A DNA stretch of 51,491 nucleotides from Rudaea sp. (GTDB taxonomy: Bacteria; Pseudomonadota; Gammaproteobacteria; Xanthomonadales; Rhodanobacteraceae), in NCBI GenBank assembly GCA_031291055.1, contig JARLJU010000132.1, forward strand, positions 103,427 through 154,917, in the 5' to 3' direction. Position 1 is the first letter of the stretch; the number at the start of each line of letters is the position of its first letter. The notes under the pieces are model-generated. The model was not told where the DNA came from. It saw only the letters and a program-made list of their open reading frames with translations, and did not search any database. Positions 19,321-28,300 of the stretch are shown piece after piece. A program made the position numbers and the translations under genes.

Positions 19321-21159
19321 TTACAAGATCGAATGCAGTCCCGCACCGAACGCGGTAACAATGCGTGTGTAGATGGTCTTCAGCGGCAGGTTCACCTCCG
19401 GAAAGTCCCCGACATCTTCGTAGCAATCGTAGAAACGAGGATCACTCGGCGGCAGCGGGCTGCAGCCAGGCTTGATCTGGTAGCTGGTTGCGTAGCGGAA
19501 TGGCCACAGGTCGAAAATGGGCAGGGCAGTGGAGAAATCGCTGATCGAATTGCTCAGGCGGCTGAACACTCCCGAGCGCGGCCGGCGTGCGACCGTCCAG
19601 GCGCTGCCGGGCGCGCTGTCGCGAAGGATCGAAGCGCGCAGCGCATCAGCAAAGGCGTGATCGTGGATGATGAAGCCCGACTCGGTGTTGTAGTAGTCCG
19701 AGCGCGGATCGAAATTGTGCGAACCGATCAGGGCTGTGGCATCGTCGATGACGATGGATTTGGCGTGCAGGCCCAGGCGTACGCCGTGCCGGCTCAGCGG
19801 GGCCTGGCCATACTTTCGATAACGCGCACCGGTGCCGCCATCGTTTTCGCCGAGCTCGGCGTAGTTCGCGACCAGGTCCGCCGCTTCGTCGGGGAAGGGT
19901 TTGAATTCGTGGATCTCGAAGCCGAGTTTCAGGTCGCGTTTCTTGTATTTGTACGACAGCGCGTAGACGTAGAACGCATCGGTGGCTGCGAGCGAATTGG
20001 TCGATACCATTACGCGCAACTGCGGACGCTGCCTGTGCAGGCCGGCGAATACCTGCCGGGCCTTCCGGCTGAGTACCAGATATGGCGTCTGCAGGATGAT
20101 CTGCGATTGCGCGCCACGCAGCAACTCGATGATATGGTTACTCAGCTGATTGTCCCTGGGCTGATCCGGTGCGACGGGCTTGTCGGGTGCGTCGGAAAAA
20201 TATTCGGCCGCGCCGACGCGCAGCGACGGCGCGGCGAAATGGCTGCGGATGTACTCGGGATCGTCCGCCAGCCGCGACAGCGTTGCCACCCGCTGCGCGT
20301 TGCGGTAGGCGTGCACGGCATAGGCGGGCGCGTCCACGCCGTCAGCCAGGATGCGTGCCGAGACGTCGCGCAGCCGGCTCAGGGCCACGCTGCGCGGATG
20401 CCGCCAGAACTGCTCGAACGAAGTGCGCATCGATTCCGTCGCCGGGCCGATGACGAGCACGTCGCGGTCGCGATAGTCGAAGTCGTCGTCCCAGTCGAAG
20501 TAGCGGTTCTCGTAGTTCCGGCCACCGGCGATACCGATCGCGCCGTCGATCAGCAGCAGCTTGTTGTGCATGCGCTGGTTGAACTGGAAAAAGCAGCAAA
20601 GTATACCAGCGGCGAATTCGAGCGGCGGCGTGCGCGCCTTGTGGAATGTCGGGTTGTACACGCGCAGTTCGAAATTCACATGCGCACGCGCCAGTTGCGC
20701 CAGCAGCTCGACGTCGTCGAGCGAGAACAGCTGATCGACGATCACACGCACCTTGACCCCGCGCCGCGCCGCTTTCACCAGTTCGTCGAGCATGAGGTAG
20801 CCGGCATCGTCCTCGGCGAATATGAACGTCTGCACATCGATGCTCTTGCGCGCGGAGCGGACGAGATGAATGCGCAGCAGCAGCGAATCCTCGCCGCGGT
20901 CGAGCAGGTTCACGTAGTGCACGGGTGCCTGCGCACGCGAATCGCGTTGCGCCTGCCCGACAAGATCCGCATAGGGCGATGCGATCGCGCACGCGTCCAC
21001 GGCGCTGCATTCCAGCGTGCGGTCTTGCGCCGCCGCGGCAGTTGCAGCGGCTCGCCGCGCGTGCAGGCGATCCACCGCACAGCCGCTGAGCGTGGTCAGC
21101 GCGGCCAGCGCAAGAACCAGACGTGCGGCAATGCCGCACGCACGCCGATGCGCGCTCAC
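19321..21159 (-). CDS. Phospholipase D-family lipoprotein (cardiolipin synthase C-like)
   Basis: 612 residues with two HKD phosphotransfer motifs: His198-Lys200-Asp205 (MHNKLLLIDGAIGIAGGRN) and His465-Lys467-Asp472 (LHAKSIVIDDATALIGSHNF). Two such motifs form one active site in cardiolipin synthases and phospholipases D. The N-terminus is a lipoprotein signal with lipobox LSGC (Cys27), so the enzyme is probably anchored on the periplasmic side. That differs from most cardiolipin synthases, which have membrane helices, and resembles the ClsC/YmdC-type group with an added lipid anchor. The GTG start overlaps the YceI stop (GTGA). Substrate and product are inferred from the family. Confidence 0.85.
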   Translation of the reverse strand: MSAHRRACGIAARLVLALAALTTLSGCAVDRLHARRAAATAAAAQDRTLECSAVDACAIASPYADLVGQAQRDSRAQAPVHYVNLLDRGEDSLLLRIHLVRSARKSIDVQTFIFAEDDAGYLMLDELVKAARRGVKVRVIVDQLFSLDDVELLAQLARAHVNFELRVYNPTFHKARTPPLEFAAGILCCFFQFNQRMHNKLLLIDGAIGIAGGRNYENRYFDWDDDFDYRDRDVLVIGPATESMRTSFEQFWRHPRSVALSRLRDVSARILADGVDAPAYAVHAYRNAQRVATLSRLADDPEYIRSHFAAPSLRVGAAEYFSDAPDKPVAPDQPRDNQLSNHIIELLRGAQSQIILQTPYLVLSRKARQVFAGLHRQRPQLRVMVSTNSLAATDAFYVYALSYKYKKRDLKLGFEIHEFKPFPDEAADLVANYAELGENDGGTGARYRKYGQAPLSRHGVRLGLHAKSIVIDDATALIGSHNFDPRSDYYNTESGFIIHDHAFADALRASILRDSAPGSAWTVARRPRSGVFSRLSNSISDFSTALPIFDLWPFRYATSYQIKPGCSPLPPSDPRFYDCYEDVGDFPEVNLPLKTIYTRIVTAFGAGLHSIL

Positions 21160-21782
21160 CGTGCGGCTTCCGCAACCGGCAAGACGTAAATCGAAAAATC
21201 GAGCTGCACCTTGTCCGATAGTGCGCCGCGGCGCGAATGCATGCCGAAATCGCTGCGCCGGATCGTGCCGCCGGCCTCGGTCGGGCAGGCGCGCGCGATG
21301 GCATCGGGGCAGGCCGAAGCGGCCAGGTCGAAGTTTGCATGCCGGGTGACGCCGCGAATGGTCAGCATGCCCTCGATCTGTCCGCCGCTCTTGAGCCAGA
21401 CCAGCGGAAAGGAGTCCGATACGAACTGGATTTGCGGATAGTGCTCGGCGTCGAAGAATTCGGCCGATTTGACCCAGGCTTCGTTGCTGGCGCTGCGCAT
21501 GTGCACGTCATTGACGTCGATGCGTGCATTGACGCTGGCATTGCCACGGAAGCGATCGATGTCGATGGTGCCGCGCAGCGTGCCGAAGCGGCCGCGCACG
21601 CCGATTAGCCACATCACACGCACTTCGAATCCGGCCTGCGAACGCGCCGAGTCAAGGGCGAGGGTCTCGCGCCGGACTTCAGCGGCCGTTGCACCGTGCG
21701 TCGCGCCGGCGGCACCGCATACGCCGCTGAGCAACAGCGGCCATATCCGAAAGGCAGATCGCCGGGAGGAGCGCCGCGTCAC
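21156..21782 (-). CDS. YceI-family periplasmic protein
   Basis: About 208 residues. An N-terminal signal-like stretch (FRIWPLLLSGVCGAAGATHG) is followed by the YceI lipocalin-like barrel: LDSARSQAGFEVRVMWLIGVRGRFGTLRG is cut here to its ends LDSARSQAGF and GVRGRFGTLRG. It also has NEAWVKSAEFFDAEHYPQIQ and the C-terminal KVQLDFSIYV. YceI proteins bind isoprenoid-like lipids or amide compounds in the periplasm. I use the GTG at 21782, with GAAGG upstream and 10 bases after the sixA stop, because longer frames would overlap sixA. An internal VMWLIG in place of the usual polar strand is a mild oddity. Confidence 0.82.
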   Translation of the reverse strand: MTRRSSRRSAFRIWPLLLSGVCGAAGATHGATAAEVRRETLALDSARSQAGFEVRVMWLIGVRGRFGTLRGTIDIDRFRGNASVNARIDVNDVHMRSASNEAWVKSAEFFDAEHYPQIQFVSDSFPLVWLKSGGQIEGMLTIRGVTRHANFDLAASACPDAIARACPTEAGGTIRRSDFGMHSRRGALSDKVQLDFSIYVLPVAEAAR

Positions 21783-21792
21783 CGGCAAACCT

Positions 21793-22257
21793 TCAGGGCG
21801 ACCAGAACGCCTTGAGCACCGCGCTGCCGGGTTCTGCCGCTCCGTCCAGTTCCAGCCAGGTGACACCGCCGGGCGGTATTCCGCGAAAATCGCCCGATTG
21901 CCCCGTCGCAAGCAGGGCCACCAGGGTTTCGAATCCGGGATTGTGGCCGACCAGCAGCAGACGGGCGACGTCGGCATGATCGTCGATCAGGCCGGCAAGC
22001 TCGCCGGCGGTCGCGTCGTAGATGCGCTGTTCGGTCTGTGCCGTGACGTCGCCGAGCGCCTCTTGCAGCGTTTGTCGCGCGCGCCGTGCTGGCGAGCAGA
22101 GCACGGTGGCGGGTAGGACAGCGTGTTCGCGCAGCCAGCGCCCGGCGGCACGCGCCTCGGCGATGCCGCGGTCGCTCAAGCCGCGATCGGCATCGTTGCC
22201 GGCAGCGCTGGCGCCGTCGGCATGGGCATGGCGTAGCAGGATGATCTCGCGTTTCAT
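21793..22257 (-). CDS. sixA: Phosphohistidine phosphatase SixA
   Basis: 154 residues of the histidine phosphatase superfamily. The nucleophile His10 is in the N-terminal LLRHAHAD motif, CSPARRARQT gives the phosphate-binding arginine, and LLVGHNPGFETLV the second histidine. SixA removes phosphate from His residues, for instance in the nitrogen phosphotransferase or hybrid-kinase relays. The start MKREIILLRH at 22257 fits the family; the 16-residue upstream extension is not conserved-looking. It heads the sixA-YceI-phospholipase D group, where spacing is 10 bases and then an overlap, so the three are likely one operon. Confidence 0.92.
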   Translation of the reverse strand: MKREIILLRHAHADGASAAGNDADRGLSDRGIAEARAAGRWLREHAVLPATVLCSPARRARQTLQEALGDVTAQTEQRIYDATAGELAGLIDDHADVARLLLVGHNPGFETLVALLATGQSGDFRGIPPGGVTWLELDGAAEPGSAVLKAFWSP

Positions 22258-22342
22258 TTGGATTCCTTGTCTCGCCTGCATCATGTCCGATTCGCATGCC
22301 GGCATGCCAATGGCCGGCGGCGTGTCCGCAACTCGACCCTGC

Positions 22343-22975
22343 TCAGCCGAGTTTCTTCAGCCAGCGCAGGAGCTTGTCCCAGTCTTCCTGGTGCGTGCGG
22401 ATCAGTTCGGAGTGGTAATCGAAGATGCTTTTGCCCAATCCCGCCACGAGCACATAGCCCTGGGTATCGCGCAATTGCGCGAGCAATGGAAACGGCAGAC
22501 GCTTGATTTCATCGACCGCTTGCTGCGAAGCGGTAGTCCAGGGTTTGAGCCGGTTCGCAACCAGGCCGACAGCGACCTTGCCGCGCTTGATCCGCGCCAG
22601 ATTGGCGATCTCGGCGAGAAAGGCTTCGCTGGCTTCCAGATCGATGCTCGAGGGCAGTACCGGGATCAGCAGGGCGTCGACTCCGTCGAGCAGTTCCGCC
22701 AGTTCGCCTGCACGAATGCCGGCGGGCCCATCGATGATGACGCGCTCTGTATCCTGCGGAATCTTGTTTTGCCAGTCGCGCTTGAGACCGGAAATGGCCA
22801 GCACGGCAGCGGGCAGTCCGGCGCGTTTTTCCGCCCATCGCTGGCTCGATCCCTGACGGTCGGCATCGACCAGTACGGTGTTCCTGCCCTCCTGTGCGAA
22901 GTGCGCGGCGAGATTCGTCGCGATCGTGGTCTTGCCGCAGCCGCCTTTGGAACTGGCCACCAGAATCTTCTGCAT
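22343..22975 (-). CDS. Orphan ParA/MinD-type ATPase
   Basis: 210 residues. It has a deviant Walker A with signature Lys10 and catalytic Lys15 (SSKGGCGKTT), Asp-containing switch I (DADRQGSSQRWAEKR) and Walker B VIIDGPAGI. This is the ParA family that positions plasmids, chromosomes, carboxysomes or chemoreceptor clusters on the nucleoid. It lacks the N-terminal DNA-binding domain of plasmid ParA and has no ParB or parS-like repeat nearby, so it is an orphan, similar in size to ParC/PpfA. The C-terminus SIFDYHSELIRTHQEDWDKL is helical. The cargo is unknown. Confidence 0.88.
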   Translation of the reverse strand: MQKILVASSKGGCGKTTIATNLAAHFAQEGRNTVLVDADRQGSSQRWAEKRAGLPAAVLAISGLKRDWQNKIPQDTERVIIDGPAGIRAGELAELLDGVDALLIPVLPSSIDLEASEAFLAEIANLARIKRGKVAVGLVANRLKPWTTASQQAVDEIKRLPFPLLAQLRDTQGYVLVAGLGKSIFDYHSELIRTHQEDWDKLLRWLKKLG

Positions 22976-23072
22976 GGGCGAATCTCCGTGTGGGCGAGGT
23001 TAGCGAATTCTCACAACCGGCATCGCTGCCGCGGCCAAGAGTACAACGCCGATGCGGCTGGGGAAAAGCCGA

Positions 23073-24185
23073 TCAGGGCTTTGGCGTGCTCCCGGCGTGT
23101 GGCGGATGCCAGTCCACAGGAGGTTCCAGCGCCACGCCCTGGCTGCGCAACACGGCCAGGACACCCGCGGATTCATCGCCGGATTCGTTCAAGGCCTGGG
23201 TGTAGACGCGGCTCAAGGCCGGCTCGGCGGCGAGCCGGTCGCCGAGATCGCTGATGCGCGAAGTCTGCCAGCTCAGGACGCGCTGGCGCGCACGAGCAGC
23301 ATCCAGTTCGGGTCCGGCGGGCAGCATTGCCATCTTCAGGCTCAGGCCGGCATTCTGCGAATTGATGCTGCCGCTGAGTTCCATCTTTTGTGCCACTGCC
23401 AGGCAATCGGCGACCAGGGCCGTGTCGCTGGGGTCGGTGCCCTTGCAGATATCGTTGAGGGCAAAGTAGCCGGGCAATGCCACGCCGGCGGCGATGCCTG
23501 CCGCGGAAATGAGCCGATAGCCGTCCGCGCTGACATTCTGGCCGGTCGCGTTCAGCACTTCCGTGCTTATCGGCAGGACACCCTCGGCCTGGTAGATATC
23601 GTCGATGAGCGCACCGAAATGGTCGTTGTAGTTCTTGGCCTGGGCCGCGCTGGCCAGCGCCGCGCGGGCTGCCGGAGCGTCCTTGGCCTGCTGTGCGTGC
23701 CACAACGACAGCGTCCACACTGCCGCGTTTTCAGCATCGATGCTTTCAAGCTTCTGCAGCGTTTCCGGGAGCGGGCAGTTCTTGTTGCTCTCGTGGCAGT
23801 CGAAGGCGGCCGTCACCCACCAGACCAGGGCGTTTTCCGCGCCTGCGGTTTGCGCACGCTTGAGCAGGGCGGGGGATTGCAGCGCGGGCGGACGATTCCT
23901 GCCCTCGGCGTCGGTCCCGGCCATCAAGGCCGCGGCCAGCAGCGATCCGGCATCGCCGTGCAAGGCCAGCAGGTTGATCTGGTCATGGTGGAACTGGGTC
24001 AATCGCTGTTCCGGAGTCATTTCCGGGGTTGTTGTCGCGGTTGCCGGTGCAACCTCGGGCGCGGGGCTTGCGGCCGCTGCCGGAGCGGCCTCGGTCGTCG
24101 CCGCTGGCTCCGGCGCTGGCGCGCCGGTCTGCGCCAACGCCGGCAACGCCAGCAATGCCGTGAGGAAAAGTATACAACGCTGCAT
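23073..24185 (-). CDS. Secreted protein of unknown function, paralogue of the 26019-27218 protein
   Basis: 370 residues. A signal peptide (MQRCILFLTALLALPALAQ) is followed by an Ala/Pro/Thr linker of about 35 residues, then an all-helical region with TPR-like repeats (AENALVWWVTAAF, LQKLESIDAENAAVWTLSLW, AQQAKDAPAARAALASAAQA). Cys residues near the middle (FDCHESNKNCP, NDICKGTDP, DCLAVAQKM) may form disulfides. It shares the repeat layout, a Cys-containing block and a PP-x-DW C-terminal motif (LEPPVDWHPP) with the protein downstream of speE. I do not recognise a family. The pair flanks ggt. Confidence 0.75.
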   Translation of the reverse strand: MQRCILFLTALLALPALAQTGAPAPEPAATTEAAPAAAASPAPEVAPATATTTPEMTPEQRLTQFHHDQINLLALHGDAGSLLAAALMAGTDAEGRNRPPALQSPALLKRAQTAGAENALVWWVTAAFDCHESNKNCPLPETLQKLESIDAENAAVWTLSLWHAQQAKDAPAARAALASAAQAKNYNDHFGALIDDIYQAEGVLPISTEVLNATGQNVSADGYRLISAAGIAAGVALPGYFALNDICKGTDPSDTALVADCLAVAQKMELSGSINSQNAGLSLKMAMLPAGPELDAARARQRVLSWQTSRISDLGDRLAAEPALSRVYTQALNESGDESAGVLAVLRSQGVALEPPVDWHPPHAGSTPKP

Positions 24186-24246
24186 GATGACGCCTTGCTT
24201 GTGGGCCGAGGCGCGCAGTTTAGTCCTATCCGTCGTGAGCGGTGCC

Positions 24247-25947
24247 TTAATAGCCCGCGGCCTGGCCGTCCTTGCGGCCTTCCGACGCGCCTATATAGAC
24301 GTGATGCTTTTCATCCCATTCGATCGCCTGATAGCCGCCATAAGGGCCATCGGCCCAGGTGACGTGATGGCCCTTTTCCAGCAGCGCGCGGATCGTCTCG
24401 TAGGCAAATCCGGATTCCAGTTCCACCTCGCCGCCATCCTTCATTTCCGTGGCCTGACCCTCGGGTTCGGTGTCGCCTTCATGCTGGATGCGCGGTGCGT
24501 CGCCGGCTTCCTGCAGGCCCATGCCGAAATCGATCAGGTTCATGACGATTTGCGCGTGTCCCTGCGGCTGCATGCCGCCGCCCATGACACCGAAGCTGAT
24601 CCACGGCTTGCCGTCCCTGGTGATGAAGGAGGGGATGATCGTATGGAACGGCCGCTTGCCAGGTGCGAACGCGTTCGGGTGGCCTTCCTTGAGCACAAAT
24701 AACTGGCCACGGTCCTGCAGGATGAATCCCAGCCCCGGCGGCGTCATGCCCGAACCCATGCCGCGATAGTTGGACTGGATCAGCGAGACCATGTTGCCCC
24801 ATTGATCTGCCGTGGTCAGGTAGATCGTGTCGCCGTGTTCGAGTGGCGCATGGCCGGCCTCGACCGAGCGCATCGCATGATCCATCGAGATCCGTTTGCG
24901 CTGCTCGGCGGCATAGTCCTTCGACAGCAACTGGTCGATCGGCGCCTTGAAGAAATCCGGATCCGCGTAAAGATGCGCGCGGTCTTCCCAGGCCAGCTTC
25001 TTGGCCTCGACGAACAGGTGCACGTGCTCGGGACTGCCGAAGCCGTATTTCTTCAGATCATAGCCTTCGAGAACATTCAGGATCTCCAGTGCCGCCAGGC
25101 CCTGGCCGTTCGGCGGCAGTTCCCACACATCTACGCCGCGGTAGTTGGTCGAGATCGGCTCGACCCACTCGCCCTTGTGCGCGGCCATGTCCTCATACGT
25201 CAGGAATCCGCCATTGGCCTTGAAATAGTCGCCGATGACGTGTGCGATCCTGCCCTTGTAGAACGCGTCGCGGCCACCATTGGCGATGGTTTCGAGCGTG
25301 TTCGCCAGATTGCGATTTTTCCAGATTTCCCCTTTTTCCGGTGCGCGGCCGTCGATCGTCATCTGCTCGGTGAAGCCGGGAAACTTCGACAGGTGCGGTA
25401 CGGACAGCTTCCAGTAGTGCGCGATCAGCTCGGTGACCGGAAAGCCTTCGCGCGCGTAGCGGATCGCGGGCGCCAGATCGTCCTTGATCGGCAGCTTGCC
25501 GAAGCGTTCGTGCAATGCAAACCAGCCGTCGACGGCGCCGGGTACATTCACCGGCAGCGGCCCGAGTGCGGGTATATCTTTATACTTGTGCTCGATGAAC
25601 CACTGCAGGCTCAGCGATTTCGGCGAGCGACCCGAGCCGTTGTAGCCATAGAGCTTTTTCGTCTTCGCATCCCAGACCATCGCGAACAGATCGCCGCCGA
25701 CGCCGTTGGACACCGGTTCCATCAGGCCAAGCGCCGCATTCGCGGCGATCGCCGCATCGATCGCCGTGCCGCCCTTCTTCAACACATCCAGCCCGATCTG
25801 CGTCGCCAGCGGTACCGATGTCGCGACCATGCCATGCACGGCCAGCACTTCCGAACGCGTGGCGAAGGGTTTGCCGGTGATGCGGTCGGCGGCGTGGGTA
25901 GTGAAACTCACGCAGGCAATGGCGAGAACGAGCAGGAGGCGGTTCAT
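24247..25947 (-). CDS. ggt: Gamma-glutamyltranspeptidase-family hydrolase
   Basis: 566 residues with a signal peptide (MNRLLLVLAIACVSFTTHAA), so periplasmic. The family is made as a proenzyme that cuts itself before a threonine, which then is the nucleophile of the small subunit. Here the site is HGDTIYL with Thr374, followed by ADQWGNMVSL. The large subunit has GGTAIDAAIAANAALGLMEP and SNGVGGDLFA, the glutamate/glutathione-pocket region. The small subunit has GVMGGGMQPQGHAQIVMNLI. It degrades glutathione and other gamma-glutamyl compounds, or is an acylase-like relative. The ATG at 25947 is chosen as it begins the signal peptide; the upstream in-frame extension overlaps the next gene. Confidence 0.93.
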   Translation of the reverse strand: MNRLLLVLAIACVSFTTHAADRITGKPFATRSEVLAVHGMVATSVPLATQIGLDVLKKGGTAIDAAIAANAALGLMEPVSNGVGGDLFAMVWDAKTKKLYGYNGSGRSPKSLSLQWFIEHKYKDIPALGPLPVNVPGAVDGWFALHERFGKLPIKDDLAPAIRYAREGFPVTELIAHYWKLSVPHLSKFPGFTEQMTIDGRAPEKGEIWKNRNLANTLETIANGGRDAFYKGRIAHVIGDYFKANGGFLTYEDMAAHKGEWVEPISTNYRGVDVWELPPNGQGLAALEILNVLEGYDLKKYGFGSPEHVHLFVEAKKLAWEDRAHLYADPDFFKAPIDQLLSKDYAAEQRKRISMDHAMRSVEAGHAPLEHGDTIYLTTADQWGNMVSLIQSNYRGMGSGMTPPGLGFILQDRGQLFVLKEGHPNAFAPGKRPFHTIIPSFITRDGKPWISFGVMGGGMQPQGHAQIVMNLIDFGMGLQEAGDAPRIQHEGDTEPEGQATEMKDGGEVELESGFAYETIRALLEKGHHVTWADGPYGGYQAIEWDEKHHVYIGASEGRKDGQAAGY

Positions 25948-26018
25948 GCGGATCTCCGCGACTTCGAATTGCCAAAGGATACCGCTCAGATCGCATTGAT
26001 GTAGCGATTCTTGCAGGG

Positions 26019-27218
26019 TCAGTGGGTGCCAGCCCATTTCGTTAGAAGGATTTGACTGTCCTGCAGTCGTTTGGCCGAAAACGGCGAACGATCGTCGACC
26101 CAATCCGTCGGCGGTTCCGTCGATTTTCCGGCACGCGCGATTGAACGGCGCGCGGCTTCGATCTCGCTGCCGGTTTCAATCCAGTCGTTGTCGCGGGCTA
26201 CAGTGTCCGCCGCTACTTGATCGGACGAATCATTCAATGATTCGCCAAGGACCTTAAAGAGCCAATCTTCATCCCGTGCCCGCCGCACGTCGTCATCATT
26301 AAATGTGTTTGAAACGCGCAACACCGAGTAGCCGATCAAGGTACTGACCCAAGTTGTGCTGTGGCTTGCCATCAGTCGACCAATCGCTGCACACGTGTCC
26401 GCCCGAACGGCGTTGTCACTAGAAGCGGGATCAATCCGGCATTCACGAATGATATCTTGGTAGGGTGGGGTGACGACCGCAAACACAGTCGCCAACGCCA
26501 TGGTATGCGGGATGAAATCCCTTGCAGCAGGAAACTTCTCGGCCGCTAGCGCATCCTTTGTCAGGGCCAAATATTCATCCGGCACTGGATAACGCGTGTA
26601 CACATCGACCATAGCTTTGAGCACCTCGGCGGAATGCTCGTCGAAACGCGCTGCGCCCGCGACTCTCGCCAATGCGGCATCTGTGGCTTTATTGTCGTTG
26701 TTGCTCACGGCCTCGTGGAGGCCGCCTAACCATACTATCGCATTGTCGGGTTCAAGCCGCTGCAAGGTCTGCATTGCTTCATTGGCGAATGCGGGCGCGC
26801 CAGTCTTGACGCGTGACGAATTTGCCACGATGAATTGAACCAGCACGTCGTCCGGCGCTGCATGCGCGGCACGTTGCAACAGCGCGTCGCGCCGATCTTG
26901 CCCGGTAGGATCAAACATGAGTGTCCCGGTAAGCGTTGCCAGGGCCCAGTCGCGCGGGTCGGGGCTTAGGCTCAACTCATCGAACACGCTTTTTTGATAG
27001 TCGCGCCAGGCGGTTTCCGTGGCGTTCTGCTCCGGCGTGTCCTTTGTTTCGACTGCGTAGTCAGGCACCGATACAGCTGCTGCCTGCGTTTCAGTCGCTG
27101 GGTGTGTGCAAGAACCATCCGACGTTGTGCTGGCGGTTTCTGCGGCAATGCCGAACGCGCACGCAGCGCCGAGACCCAGAACCAAAGAAAGCCCAACAAT
27201 CGACTTATGCATGATCAT
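26019..27218 (-). CDS. Secreted protein of unknown function, paralogue of the 23073-24185 protein
   Basis: About 399 residues with a signal peptide (HKSIVGLSLVLGLGAACAFG). The mature part is helical and TPR-like: LQRLEPDNAIVWLGGLHEAV aligns with LQKLESIDAENAAVWTLSLW of the other copy. A Cys block (IRECRIDPASSDNAVRADTC) and a C-terminal EPPTDWVDD also match. Identity is modest, so the duplication is old. I chose the first of two close ATGs (27218); 27212 is equally possible, and neither has a clear ribosome site. It lies directly downstream of speE and upstream of ggt. Confidence 0.72.
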   Translation of the reverse strand: MIMHKSIVGLSLVLGLGAACAFGIAAETASTTSDGSCTHPATETQAAAVSVPDYAVETKDTPEQNATETAWRDYQKSVFDELSLSPDPRDWALATLTGTLMFDPTGQDRRDALLQRAAHAAPDDVLVQFIVANSSRVKTGAPAFANEAMQTLQRLEPDNAIVWLGGLHEAVSNNDNKATDAALARVAGAARFDEHSAEVLKAMVDVYTRYPVPDEYLALTKDALAAEKFPAARDFIPHTMALATVFAVVTPPYQDIIRECRIDPASSDNAVRADTCAAIGRLMASHSTTWVSTLIGYSVLRVSNTFNDDDVRRARDEDWLFKVLGESLNDSSDQVAADTVARDNDWIETGSEIEAARRSIARAGKSTEPPTDWVDDRSPFSAKRLQDSQILLTKWAGTH

Positions 27219-27248
27219 GGCCGAAACTCTGACGGTCACGCGCCAAGT

Positions 27249-28106
27249 CTACTCGCCCAGCGCTTCCTTCAAGAACTCCGGCATCGCCAGCGCCGCCTTG
27301 TGCATCTCGGCGTTGTAGTAGCGCGTGGCGAATTGCTTGGTCGCGGCGCCGCGTTCCCGGAACGTGGAAAGATCCACGCCCTTGCGCGCGAGCGTACTGC
27401 TCCACCAGCCGGTGGGATAGCACGGCTGCGGAAAGGTCAGCGTGCGTACGGAATGAAAGCCTGCGGCTTTCATCGCGTTGCGGATTTTCTTCAGCAAGGG
27501 CAGATGTGCCAGTGGCGACTCGCTTTGTTGCACGAGGATGCCGCCGGGGCGCAGCGCCTTCAGGCAGGAAAGATAGAATTCCTCGTTGAACAGGCCTTCG
27601 GCGGGGCCGATCGGATCGGTTGAATCCACGATCACGATATCCAGCGACTCCGGCTCGCATTCGGCCATCCACTTGATGCCGTCGATGAACAGCAGCTGCG
27701 CGCGAGGGTCGTTGTTGGATTCGCACAGTTCGGGGAAATATTTTTCTGCGAGCCGCGTCACGCGCTCGTCGATCTCGACCTGGATCGCGGTTTCGACTTC
27801 GTCGTGCTTGAGCACCTCGCGCAGGGTGCCGCAATCGCCGCCGCCGATTATGACGACACGCTTGGCGCGCGGATGCGTGAACAAGGCCGGATGCGCCATC
27901 ATCTCGTGGTAGAGGAAATTGTCGCGCGTGGTGACCATCGTGCAGCCGTCGATCACCATCAGGTTGCCCCAGTCGGTGGTCGCGTAGATCTCGATGGACT
28001 GGAACGGTGTCTGCTCGGCATGCAGCAGCTGCTTGACGCGGAATCCGATCGACGAGCCGGAGTAGTCATGCTGCTCGTTGAACCATTGCTGATCTTGGGC
28101 CGACAT
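27249..28106 (-). CDS. speE: Spermidine synthase (polyamine aminopropyltransferase)
   Basis: 285 residues. It transfers the aminopropyl group from decarboxylated S-adenosylmethionine to putrescine. The family landmarks are QSIEIYATTDWGNLMVIDGC, YHEMMAHPALFTHP, the nucleotide-binding VVIIGGGDCGTLREVL with the acidic VEID, and the catalytic VDSTDPIGPAEGLF. A good TACAAT -10 box (gene strand, 28145-28140) gives a leader of about 27 bases. It is divergent from speA, so the two polyamine genes share one intergenic region. No speD or speB/agmatine genes are in the window. Confidence 0.97.
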   Translation of the reverse strand: MSAQDQQWFNEQHDYSGSSIGFRVKQLLHAEQTPFQSIEIYATTDWGNLMVIDGCTMVTTRDNFLYHEMMAHPALFTHPRAKRVVIIGGGDCGTLREVLKHDEVETAIQVEIDERVTRLAEKYFPELCESNNDPRAQLLFIDGIKWMAECEPESLDIVIVDSTDPIGPAEGLFNEEFYLSCLKALRPGGILVQQSESPLAHLPLLKKIRNAMKAAGFHSVRTLTFPQPCYPTGWWSSTLARKGVDLSTFRERGAATKQFATRYYNAEMHKAALAMPEFLKEALGE

Positions 28107-28300
28107 GGCGGAAATCCGGGCAAACTCGTGGGGGCGGCGATTGTACCGGTTCCCACCGCGGTAAACACATCGTCACAGGCGACGCTACAATAGCGTTGTC
28201 GGCGACCCCGCGGCGCAGCAGGCTTCCGGTCGCACGATTCATTGCGCGTCAAGGCCCGCCGCTGCGACGTTTCACTCACCGTTATCGAGGAGACGGGACG
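28107..28300. promoter_or_regulatory. Divergent speE/speA promoter region
   Basis: 194 bases between the two start codons. Each direction has a TACAAT -10 box: plus strand 28186-28191 for speA, with a leader of about 100 bases, and minus strand 28145-28140 for speE. The -35 boxes are poor in both directions. The close back-to-back layout suggests joint control of polyamine synthesis. No classical operator is recognised. Confidence 0.45.

Noticed and set aside
19264..21189. 641-residue open frame on the plus strand.
   Set aside because: It is antisense to the phospholipase D lipoprotein gene, which has clear motifs; the antisense translation is low-complexity Arg/Gln/Asp-rich, as expected in GC-rich DNA.
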